Notes under the pieces: generated by a model
Databases searched by the model: none
Told to the model about the DNA's origin: nothing
The model's input: only the letters and a program-made list of their open reading frames with translations
Translations under genes and position numbers: made by a program
Assembly: GCA_016868515.1 (NCBI GenBank)
Contig: VGGM01000143.1
Location: 1 to 5,135, forward strand
Direction: 5' to 3'
Length of the DNA: 5,135 bases
Source of the DNA: Bacteroidota bacterium
GTDB taxonomy: Bacteria; Bacteroidota; Bacteroidia; Bacteroidales; VadinHA17
Shown here: positions 1-5,135 of the stretch, in pieces
Numbering within the stretch: the stretch's first letter is position 1
How the letters are laid out: every line of letters starts with the position of its first letter

Positions 1-211
1 CCAGGGCAATCTGGATTATCTCCTTTCCGTCACCGAATATGCCGAACTTCGCCTTTCCGCTAAGAACCTCCTTGCGGCCCATTAAACTTAAAATCCTGCT
101 AAGGCTTGCCAGCCTGTAGTCAGCCAGTACTTCTCCGCGGGTGAATTTCTGCCCCGCCAGTTTGTTGTTTTTTTTCATCGCCTTTTCTGTTCTCTTTGAC
201 CGTTTAATCAT
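1..211 (-). CDS. 2-oxoacid dehydrogenase E1 component, N-terminal fragment
   Basis: Partial gene running off the left edge; only the first 70 codons are present. A basic, probably unstructured N-terminus (residues 1-25) is followed by [20 protein letters not shown] and then a stretch (about residues 51-64) containing [12 protein letters not shown]. From memory, this pattern of a tyrosine-containing helix, GRKEVL and then GIFGDGKE is typical of the Bacteroidota thiamine-diphosphate-dependent E1 proteins annotated as 2-oxoisovalerate dehydrogenase or fused alpha/beta E1. Such enzymes decarboxylate 2-oxoacids and pass the acyl group to an E2 lipoyl carrier. The catalytic regions lie outside the window, so the substrate cannot be judged. 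Two starts are possible: ATG at 211-209, or ATG at 178-176 (codon 12). Neither has a convincing ribosome binding site, and the later one gives a more usual N-terminal length. The gene is divergent from the small gene at 350 and has no obvious link to NQR. Confidence 0.72.
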   Translation of the reverse strand, partial: MIKRSKRTEKAMKKNNKLAGQKFTRGEVLADYRLASLSRILSLMGRKEVLSGKAKFGIFGDGKEIIQIAL

Positions 212-218
212 ATCTGTA

Positions 219-251
219 CAATAAACAAATAAAGATCAATGTTGTTTATTG
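219..251. repeat. 10-bp perfect inverted repeat in the divergent intergenic region
   Basis: CAATAAACAA (219-228) and TTGTTTATTG (242-251) are exact reverse complements separated by 13 bases, so the half-site centres lie 23 bp apart, about two helical turns. The repeat sits just upstream of the E1 gene start and overlaps the proposed -33 element of the plus-strand promoter. The stem is AT-rich, has no following T-run, and lies between two genes that point away from each other, so a terminator is unlikely. A dimeric regulator operator is a reasonable inference. Chance symmetry in AT-rich DNA is the alternative. Confidence 0.5.
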
Positions 252-262
252 ATTATGATCAC
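249..262. promoter_or_regulatory. Candidate CRP/FNR-family binding site
   Basis: TTGAT-TATG-ATCAC matches the FNR consensus TTGAT-N4-ATCAA at nine of ten fixed positions. On the other strand it reads as a complete CRP half-site TGTGA followed by a weaker half. It begins exactly at the -33 element, and its centre would lie roughly 26-30 bases upstream of the predicted start of transcription. In other bacteria that position tends to block polymerase rather than recruit it. A redox- or oxygen-sensing regulator would make sense beside a respiratory complex gene, but the motif is short and the region AT-rich, so this is tentative. Confidence 0.3.
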
Positions 263-278
263 ATATGCTCTATCTTTG
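249..278 (+). promoter_or_regulatory. Bacteroidota-type promoter for the small NqrM-like gene
   Basis: TTG at 249-251, a 19-base spacer, then TATCTTTG at 271-278. This fits the Bacteroidota sigma factor consensus of a -33 TTG/TTTG and a -7 TAnnTTTG separated by about 17-23 bases. Transcription would begin near 282-286, giving a leader of about 65 bases before the ATG at 350. It is correctly oriented for that gene and is the best promoter match I found in the intergenic regions. Confidence 0.6.
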
Positions 279-349
279 CCCCGGTTGCATTCCAGTAATG
301 CAAAAATGAGTAACCCCCTAAGTTAATCAATTGTCGAAACAATGAGAAT

Positions 350-577
350 ATGTTTTTTAATATACTGATAATAAGCGCAATACTAATAGCTTTTGCACTG
401 GCAGGATTGGGTATACGGTTGTTGCTCGAACCTTCGGGCAAATTTCCCGACACACATGTTGGGCATAACAAAGAGATGAAGAAGCTTGGTATCGGGTGCG
501 CAAAAAACATTGACGTAGGCTGCCATCCGGTCGGTGACTTCCCGGGATGTCAGGCATGCGGTTCAAAAGAGCGGTAA
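350..577 (+). CDS. Small four-cysteine membrane protein, candidate NqrM-like NQR maturation factor
   Basis: A 75-residue protein with one N-terminal membrane helix (about residues 3-24), then a soluble tail containing the motif FPDTHVGHNKEMKKLGIGC and four cysteines at 50, 58, 67 and 70, the last two forming CQAC. His36, His39 and His59 could also bind metal. NqrM (DUF539) of proteobacteria has the same plan: a short protein, one membrane helix and four conserved cysteines. It is needed to build the iron centre between NqrD and NqrE and is usually encoded beside apbE. This protein lacks the usual CGG motif straight after the helix and keeps only a short LGI-like segment, so it is either a divergent NqrM or a separate Bacteroidota family. 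Small proteins with an FPxTH...NK motif are, as I recall, common in that phylum as unnamed membrane proteins. The gene has its own promoter, no clear Shine-Dalgarno site, and a stop codon that touches the stop codon of apbE on the other strand. Confidence 0.75.
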   Translation: MFFNILIISAILIAFALAGLGIRLLLEPSGKFPDTHVGHNKEMKKLGIGCAKNIDVGCHPVGDFPGCQACGSKER

Positions 578-1621
578 CTATTCCTGCTGCAACCTGCCTT
601 TCAATCCTTCCGAAAACCATGTAAGATACTCTCCGGTGTCGCCAGAGAAGATTAGAAAACCTTCAAGAAACCCGTAGCTTTCTATAAATCCAATAGCTTT
701 CTCAGGGCCTGCAACCATGCAGGCCGTTGCAAAGGCATCGGCAGTTGCGGCGTCGGGAGCCACGATAGTGGCACTCAGAAGTCTGTTGCGTGCCGGGCGC
801 CCTGTTACCGGGTCTATAGTATGAGAGTATTTAACACCATCTTCTCCTGTAAAAAACTTCCTGTAGTTACCCGATGTGGCCAGTGCCTCATCAGACAGTT
901 CAATAACCGCGGCAAGTTTCTCGCCCGGCAGAAGTCCTGACTCCGATGGGGAGTCAACCCCAACTCTCCAGAGACGGTCATCACGCATCCCGCTAACCCT
1001 TACCTCTCCGCCTATTTCGACCAGGTAGTTACTTATTCCGAAATCATCAAGAAGTGAGCATATTACATCAACACTATATCCCTGTGCCACTGCATTCAGA
1101 TCAAGCCGCATTCCAGGATTCTCCTTCAAAACCATTCCATCAGATATTCTGATCTTCTTATATCCTACAAGGCTCAGAAGACTGTCAGCTTTCATCGGAT
1201 CATACCGCTCCTGTGAATCCGGACCAAAGCCCCAGGCTCTTACAAGCGGACCGACAGTTATATCAAACAAGCCTCCTGTCATTTCGGAAATCTTTTCCGA
1301 CAACCTGAATACACCTGCAAACATTGAGTCAATCTTTACTGGTTCGTTACGGTTGATCGCCGAAATTAGTGACTCACTGTTATAAACCGAAAGCGACATG
1401 TCAATCTCAACCAGCCTCAGGTCAATCTCGCTCTTTATCCTGTCGGGCGAAATGAATGCCCTTTCCTGAAAAACAATATTGAAGGTTGTTCCCTGAGTCA
1501 ACCCGGTATGATTATGAAAGACCACTCCCTGCCTGCAACCTGAAGCCAGAATCAGAATAGAGGAGAGTAAAATTAATCGACACATAATCGTATGAATTAG
1601 TAGACCATAAAAGTATTCCAT
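578..1621 (-). CDS. apbE: FAD:protein FMN transferase (ApbE), lipoprotein
   Basis: ApbE cleaves FAD and attaches FMN through a phosphoester bond to a threonine in target proteins; in NQR these are NqrC and NqrB. Family motifs appear in order: GTTFNIVF (44-51), VYNSESLISAINR (79-91), FDITVGPLVRAWGFG (119-133), DLNAVAQGYSVD (174-185), YLVEIGGEVRVSG (199-211), YSHTIDPVTGRP (265-276), and the metal- and flavin-binding segment ATADAFATACMV (292-303) followed by GPEKA. At 347 residues the length is normal. The N-terminus has a hydrophobic stretch ending LASGC, a lipobox-like site with Cys29 as the probable lipidated residue, so the enzyme should sit outside the inner membrane where the NqrC domain lies. 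The ATG at codon 13 (1585-1583) gives a more typical lipoprotein signal and may be the true start. The gene follows the nqr operon but is separated from it by a terminator. I saw no strict promoter match upstream. Confidence 0.96.
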   Translation of the reverse strand: MEYFYGLLIHTIMCRLILLSSILILASGCRQGVVFHNHTGLTQGTTFNIVFQERAFISPDRIKSEIDLRLVEIDMSLSVYNSESLISAINRNEPVKIDSMFAGVFRLSEKISEMTGGLFDITVGPLVRAWGFGPDSQERYDPMKADSLLSLVGYKKIRISDGMVLKENPGMRLDLNAVAQGYSVDVICSLLDDFGISNYLVEIGGEVRVSGMRDDRLWRVGVDSPSESGLLPGEKLAAVIELSDEALATSGNYRKFFTGEDGVKYSHTIDPVTGRPARNRLLSATIVAPDAATADAFATACMVAGPEKAIGFIESYGFLEGFLIFSGDTGEYLTWFSEGLKGRLQQE

Positions 1622-1821
1622 TTGTCACTGGTGTCCAGTTTTAAGTGGTCAAAAAGTACGTTGCCGTAAGAAAAAAAGCTGTTTATCCAATAAATAGGTG
1701 TGTTCGCCAAAATTGTTATGAAAGTAGGTATGTATTGTATAATTTTGATCCATGACTCTTTGATTTTCGATTCACATTTCAGGGTCAGTTTAACACATTT
1801 CCCTCTTTCCCCTATTAAAGA

Positions 1822-1846
1822 AAAGGGCTGTTCCCCACAGCCCTTT
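1822..1846 (-). terminator. Rho-independent terminator of the nqr operon
   Basis: A perfect 10-bp stem pairs AAAGGGCTGT (1822-1831) with ACAGCCCTTT (1837-1846) around a 5-base loop. Read on the minus strand it lies 23 bases after the nqrF stop codon and runs into a T-rich tract, TTTTCTTTAAT (including the last stem bases). On the plus strand it is followed by CTTCTTTTTG, so it may stop transcription in both directions. It separates nqrF from apbE. Confidence 0.9.
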
Positions 1847-1869
1847 CTTCTTTTTGTTCCCTTGCCAGC

Positions 1870-3123
1870 CTATCCTCCGAAGTCATCAAAGGCAATATTC
1901 TCATCAGGTATTCCCAGATCGTAAAGCATCTTGAGAACTGCTGAGTTCATCATTGGAGGGCCGCAAAGGTAATACTCGATATCTTCAGGTTCATCGTGTT
2001 TGCCAAGGTAGTTGTCAAGCAATACCTTATGAATGAATCCGGTATATCCTGTCCAGTTATCCTCAGGCAGTGGTTCAGACAGGGCCAGGTTGAACCGGAA
2101 ATTCGGGAATTCCGACTCAATTTTGCTGAACTCATCTTCATAGAAAACCTCTCTCCTAGACCTGGCACCATACCAGTAAGAAACCTTTCTGTCGGTTTTG
2201 AGGGTATGGAACATGTGGAATATATGGCTTCTGAGCGGGGCCATACCGGCTCCACCACCAATATAAACCATCTCATTACGGGTATTCTTAATATGAAACT
2301 CCCCGTATGGGCCCGATATCATCACCTTATCACCGGGCTTCCTGGTAAATATATAGGTAGAGCACAGTCCTGCCGGCACCTTCATGAATTGTTTCTTCAC
2401 GTTATCCCATGGAGGAGTAGCAATCCTTATATTGAGCATGATTATGTTGCCCTCGGCCGGATGGTTAGCCATTGAATAGGCACGATATGTTTCGGTATTG
2501 TTCTTTACTTTCAGATCCCAGAGGTTGAATTTGTCCCAGTCCTCATGATACTCCTTCTCAATCTCCATATCACGGAATGATACATCGTATTTCGGAACGT
2601 CTATCTGAATATAGCCACCCGATTCGAATTCGAGCTTTTCTCCTTCAGGGAGCCTTACCACAAACTCCTTTATAAAGGTTGCAACGTTCCGGTTTGAGAT
2701 CACCTCGCACTCCCACTTCTTGATACCCATAACCGATTCGGGGACCTTTATCTTCATGTCTTCCCTGATCTTAACCTGGCAGCCAAGCCTCCAGTTATCA
2801 TGCTGTTCCTTCCTGGTGAAAAAGCTTGTTTCTGTTGGCAGTATTGAGCCTCCTCCTTCCAGTACCTGACACTTGCACATACCGCAGGTTCCTCCTCCAC
2901 CGCACGCTGAAGGAAGAAACACGCCGCTTGCCGAGAGAGTGCTCAGTATTGTAGACCCGGGTGAAACTGTAATCTCCTTATCGTTTATTGCAAGCTTAAC
3001 GTCGCCCTGGGGCGTAAGCTTCTTTTTTGCATAGAGCAGTAATACAACCAGCAGGAGTATGACAAATAGAAATACTACAATACTGATAAAAACTGTTCCG
3101 GCTGTCGAAAGTCCTAGAATCAT
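1870..3123 (-). CDS. nqrF: Na+-translocating NADH:quinone oxidoreductase subunit F
   Basis: NqrF is the electron entry subunit: it oxidises NADH at a cytoplasmic FAD and passes electrons one at a time to a 2Fe-2S cluster. One N-terminal membrane helix (about 10-31) anchors it. A ferredoxin domain follows, with cluster cysteines at 74, 80 and 83 (CGGGGTCGMC) and 115 (LGCQVKI). An additional cysteine at 85 is not expected to bind the cluster. The ferredoxin-reductase part has the FAD motif RAYSMAN (214-220), the NADH-binding glycine-rich loop GGGAGMAPLRS (289-299), YLCGPPMM (385-392) with the conserved cysteine at 387, and the C-terminal FDDFGG. At 417 residues it is close to the 407 or so of the Vibrio protein. 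It begins 16 bases after nqrE, with only a weak GGAAA upstream, and is the last gene before the terminator. Confidence 0.98.
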   Translation of the reverse strand: MILGLSTAGTVFISIVVFLFVILLLVVLLLYAKKKLTPQGDVKLAINDKEITVSPGSTILSTLSASGVFLPSACGGGGTCGMCKCQVLEGGGSILPTETSFFTRKEQHDNWRLGCQVKIREDMKIKVPESVMGIKKWECEVISNRNVATFIKEFVVRLPEGEKLEFESGGYIQIDVPKYDVSFRDMEIEKEYHEDWDKFNLWDLKVKNNTETYRAYSMANHPAEGNIIMLNIRIATPPWDNVKKQFMKVPAGLCSTYIFTRKPGDKVMISGPYGEFHIKNTRNEMVYIGGGAGMAPLRSHIFHMFHTLKTDRKVSYWYGARSRREVFYEDEFSKIESEFPNFRFNLALSEPLPEDNWTGYTGFIHKVLLDNYLGKHDEPEDIEYYLCGPPMMNSAVLKMLYDLGIPDENIAFDDFGG

Positions 3124-3139
3124 ATCTGATCTGTTTCCG

Positions 3140-3757
3140 TTAAAGTTTAATACCCATGAAGCTCATGAAGGCCATTCCCATGAGGCCGGTTATGATGAAT
3201 GTAATGCCCAGCCCGCGAAGCGGGGCAGGAACGTTGCTGTATCTTATCTTCTCTCTTATTGCAGCAATTCCGGCAATTGCCAGCAGCCAGCCTATACCCG
3301 AGCCAAACCCAAAGACGGTTGCCTCGGTTATGTTGGCGTACTCGCGCTCGCGCATAAAGAGCGCGCCTCCAAGAATTGCGCAGTTAACCGCAATCAGGGG
3401 GAGAAAAATACCCAGCGAATTGTACAGAGCGGAACTGAATTTCTCAATAATCATTTCTACCAGCTGAACAATTGAGGCAATTACAGCAATATACATGATA
3501 AACGAAAGGAAACTGAGATTGACATCGGCAAATCGGTCACCGAGCCAGATGAGAGCTCCCTCTTTCAGAAGGTAATTCTCAATGATGAAGTTCACGGGAA
3601 CTGTAATGGTAAGAACGAACACCACTGCAATTCCAAGTCCAACCGAAGTTTTTACTGTTTTCGACACCGCCAGATATGAGCACATACCCAGAAAGTAGGC
3701 AAAAATCATATTATCGATGAAAATGGACTTAACGAATATGTTTAACAGGTTCTCCAT
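3140..3757 (-). CDS. nqrE: Na+-translocating NADH:quinone oxidoreductase subunit E
   Basis: An integral membrane subunit of 205 residues with about six hydrophobic helices. Together with NqrD it forms an inverted-topology pair holding an iron centre midway through the membrane. The two key cysteines are visible: Cys26 in [11 protein letters not shown] and Cys126 in AVNCAILGG, each inside a helix. The segment [13 protein letters not shown] near the N-terminus is typical of NqrE rather than of RnfA, and the neighbouring nqrF confirms NQR. The gene starts 12 bases after nqrD. Unlike its neighbours it has a clear purine-rich site, AGGAAGG (3766-3760), just two bases before the ATG, which is close but supports this start. 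Confidence 0.98.
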   Translation of the reverse strand: MENLLNIFVKSIFIDNMIFAYFLGMCSYLAVSKTVKTSVGLGIAVVFVLTITVPVNFIIENYLLKEGALIWLGDRFADVNLSFLSFIMYIAVIASIVQLVEMIIEKFSSALYNSLGIFLPLIAVNCAILGGALFMREREYANITEATVFGFGSGIGWLLAIAGIAAIREKIRYSNVPAPLRGLGITFIITGLMGMAFMSFMGIKL

Positions 3758-3769
3758 TGCCTTCCTATT

Positions 3770-4423
3770 CTAGTTGTTCTCAATAAGTTTCTTGTTTCTG
3801 CTCCTTTGTATCCATATCATAATACCAACGACTATCAGCGCCATTGGAGGGAGTATCATCATGCCGTTGTTTTCATAACCAAAAGAATAGAGACCCAGCT
3901 TCTCCATTACCGGATACTCCATAAGGGTTCCCGACCCCAGCAACTCCCTGAAGAATGCGACAATAATCAGTATTATTCCATAACCTGCAGCGTTTCCGAG
4001 CCCGTCGAGAAATGACTCCCATGGTTTATTAGCCATTGCAAACGCCTCAAGCCTGCCCATTATTATACAGTTGGTAATGATGAGTCCGACGAATACCGAT
4101 AGTTGCTTGCTCACATCAAAGGCAAAAGCCTTAAGAAACTCGTCAACGACAATTACCATGGCAGCAATAACCACGAGCTGAACAATTATTCTGATTCTCT
4201 GTGGAATCCATTTTCTCATAAGCGAGATAACCACGTTTGAGGCAGCAAGCACAACAAGTACCGAAAGTGCCATAACCAGCGCCGGTTTAAGCTTTACGGT
4301 TACTGCCAGGGCCGAGCATATTCCAAGAACCTGCACCGTTATAGGGTTTGACTGCCCCAGTGGTTCCCTGAGAAGTTTAATATTCTTTGCCGAAAACAAC
4401 GGCTCCTTTTCCTGTGTGATCAT
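3770..4423 (-). CDS. nqrD: Na+-translocating NADH:quinone oxidoreductase subunit D
   Basis: A 217-residue integral membrane subunit, paralogous to NqrE and paired with it. It opens with a cytoplasmic segment containing LLREPLGQSNPITVQVLGIC, which is diagnostic of NqrD, then about six membrane helices. The two cysteines expected to bind iron with those of NqrE are Cys36 (LGICSALAV) and Cys119 (ITNCIIMGRLEAFA). The GRLEAFA and later FFRELLGSGTL motifs are shared with Rnf subunits, but the N-terminus and the operon mark it as NQR. The ATG is only 3 bases after the nqrC stop codon, so translation is probably coupled. The length matches the family (about 210). Confidence 0.98.
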   Translation of the reverse strand: MITQEKEPLFSAKNIKLLREPLGQSNPITVQVLGICSALAVTVKLKPALVMALSVLVVLAASNVVISLMRKWIPQRIRIIVQLVVIAAMVIVVDEFLKAFAFDVSKQLSVFVGLIITNCIIMGRLEAFAMANKPWESFLDGLGNAAGYGIILIIVAFFRELLGSGTLMEYPVMEKLGLYSFGYENNGMMILPPMALIVVGIMIWIQRSRNKKLIENN

Positions 4424-4426
4424 AGC

Positions 4427-5128
4427 CTATAACCTGTTTCTTTTAAAATACTCCTGATAATTCACCAGACAATCGAACAGCATGTCCTGCAAACCGTTGC
4501 TGGTTATGGTACCACCCGAAATGGCATCAACTCCGTGCGGATCATCTTCATCGGCTCCGCCTTTTAAAACCTTCACCGATACAAACCTGTCTTCATCATA
4601 GATTCTCTTACCGGTGAACTGCTCTTCATACCAGCTTGTATTTATTTCAGATCCCAGCCCGGGTGTCTCGCCTTTGTGGTCGAAGGTAACTCCGTAAATG
4701 GTGTTTAAGTCGGATCCGAGAGAAAGATATCCATAAATAGGACCCCAAAGTCCTTTTCCTTCAAGGGGGATGATAACTACCTGAACTGAATCGGTCAGAG
4801 TAGCAATGAAAAGGGGCAGACTCTGCTGATCGGCAGGTTTGCGCTGTTCAACCCGCAGATCAACCGTGAATGGGTCAACGTTATCAACCACTTCTCCCTT
4901 AGTATTCACCACAAGGCTCCGGGTTATTACCTTTTCATAAAGTTCAGATGCATTATCGGGTGTGGTTTCTATCCTCACCGAGGAGAGGATGTTCCGTTTC
5001 TTTTCTATTTCGCGGTTCCTTTCCTGCCTTGGCTGAAGCAGCATGGCCGTAGTTGACAGCAGGGCAGCCACTATGGCAACCATAACCGTCGCGAAGATGA
5101 AAATATATCTGTTACTGAAATCCTTCAT
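4427..5128 (-). CDS. nqrC: Na+-translocating NADH:quinone oxidoreductase subunit C
   Basis: NqrC carries a covalently bound FMN that passes electrons within the NQR complex; the flavin is attached by ApbE, encoded downstream in this window. The protein has one N-terminal membrane helix (about 8-31) and an extracytoplasmic FMN-binding domain. The domain shows GETPGLGSEI (153-162) and the flavinylation motif DAISGGTITS (201-210), in which Thr207 is the predicted attachment residue. The motif usually reads SGAT; here it is SGGT. At 233 residues it is somewhat shorter than the Vibrio protein (about 257) but complete. Upstream of the ATG only 7 bases remain in the window. They contain a TAG and a TGA, either of which could be the end of nqrB, the expected preceding gene. 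Confidence 0.98.
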   Translation of the reverse strand: MKDFSNRYIFIFATVMVAIVAALLSTTAMLLQPRQERNREIEKKRNILSSVRIETTPDNASELYEKVITRSLVVNTKGEVVDNVDPFTVDLRVEQRKPADQQSLPLFIATLTDSVQVVIIPLEGKGLWGPIYGYLSLGSDLNTIYGVTFDHKGETPGLGSEINTSWYEEQFTGKRIYDEDRFVSVKVLKGGADEDDPHGVDAISGGTITSNGLQDMLFDCLVNYQEYFKRNRL

Positions 5129-5135
5129 ATCACTA

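Noticed and set aside
306..326. Six-codon upstream reading frame (MSNPLS) in the leader of the small gene
   Set aside because: There is no ribosome binding site and no regulatory codon pattern; such short frames are expected by chance.
357..620. Minus-strand open frame covering the small plus-strand gene
   Set aside because: It overlaps the four-cysteine gene, which has a membrane helix, conserved-looking motifs and a promoter, and it also runs into the end of apbE.
1740..1747. TAATTTTG, a plus-strand match to the -7 promoter element
   Set aside because: The nearest upstream TTG is 24 bases away, there is no plausible gene downstream, and the bidirectional terminator follows shortly.
1700..1924. 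Plus-strand open frame of 74 codons in the nqrF-apbE spacer
   Set aside because: It reads straight through the terminator hairpin and into the antisense of nqrF. The product looks like random translation.
1996..2475. Plus-strand open frame of 159 codons inside nqrF
   Set aside because: It is wholly antisense to the well-supported nqrF gene, has no recognisable motifs, and its composition reflects the opposite strand.
3059..3475. Plus-strand open frames over the nqrF/nqrE junction
   Set aside because: They are antisense to two clear genes, with no family features and no promoter.
5129..5135. TAG and TGA just upstream of nqrC on the minus strand, possible end of nqrB
   Set aside because: Seven bases are too few to identify the gene or its frame, so it is not annotated.
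1..5135. CRISPR arrays, tRNA or rRNA genes, prophage or defence genes
   Set aside because: No spaced direct repeats, tRNA-like cloverleaf or accessory gene signatures were seen; the window is almost filled by respiratory and metabolic genes.

Overview
The window carries most of a sodium-pumping NADH:quinone oxidoreductase (Na+-NQR) locus and its maturation genes, very probably from a member of the Bacteroidota. Four points suggest that phylum: the sequence style of the NQR subunits; the near absence of Shine-Dalgarno sites (only nqrE has a clear one); a good match to the Bacteroidota promoter pattern (TTG, 19 bases, TAnnTTTG) in the one divergent intergenic region; and the N-terminus of a fused 2-oxoacid dehydrogenase E1 of the kind I associate with this phylum. 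Genus or species cannot be read from it.

Layout, from the right edge leftwards. On the minus strand nqrC, nqrD, nqrE and nqrF follow one another with gaps of 3, 12 and 16 bases, so they form one operon. nqrA and nqrB would be expected just beyond position 5135. A strong hairpin terminator (1822-1846) ends the operon just after nqrF. A 248-base gap holding that terminator separates nqrF from apbE (578-1621, minus strand), the flavin transferase that attaches FMN to NqrC and NqrB. The apbE stop codon directly abuts the stop codon of a small plus-strand gene (350-577). That gene encodes a 75-residue protein with one membrane helix and four cysteines, which I propose is a Bacteroidota-type NqrM-like maturation factor. 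It has a plausible promoter at 249-278. Divergent from it, running off the left edge, is the start of a thiamine-diphosphate-dependent 2-oxoacid dehydrogenase E1 gene (1-211, minus strand).

Together, NqrF takes electrons from NADH through FAD and a 2Fe-2S centre. NqrD and NqrE hold an iron centre between their paired membrane cysteines. NqrC carries covalent FMN. NqrB (outside the window) passes electrons to quinone while sodium is pumped out. ApbE supplies the covalent flavins, and the small cysteine protein may help insert the iron. The window is mostly ordinary respiratory core genome. The less ordinary parts are the small four-cysteine gene on the opposite strand, the palindromic divergent promoter region with an FNR-like site, and an unexplained AT-rich spacer before apbE.
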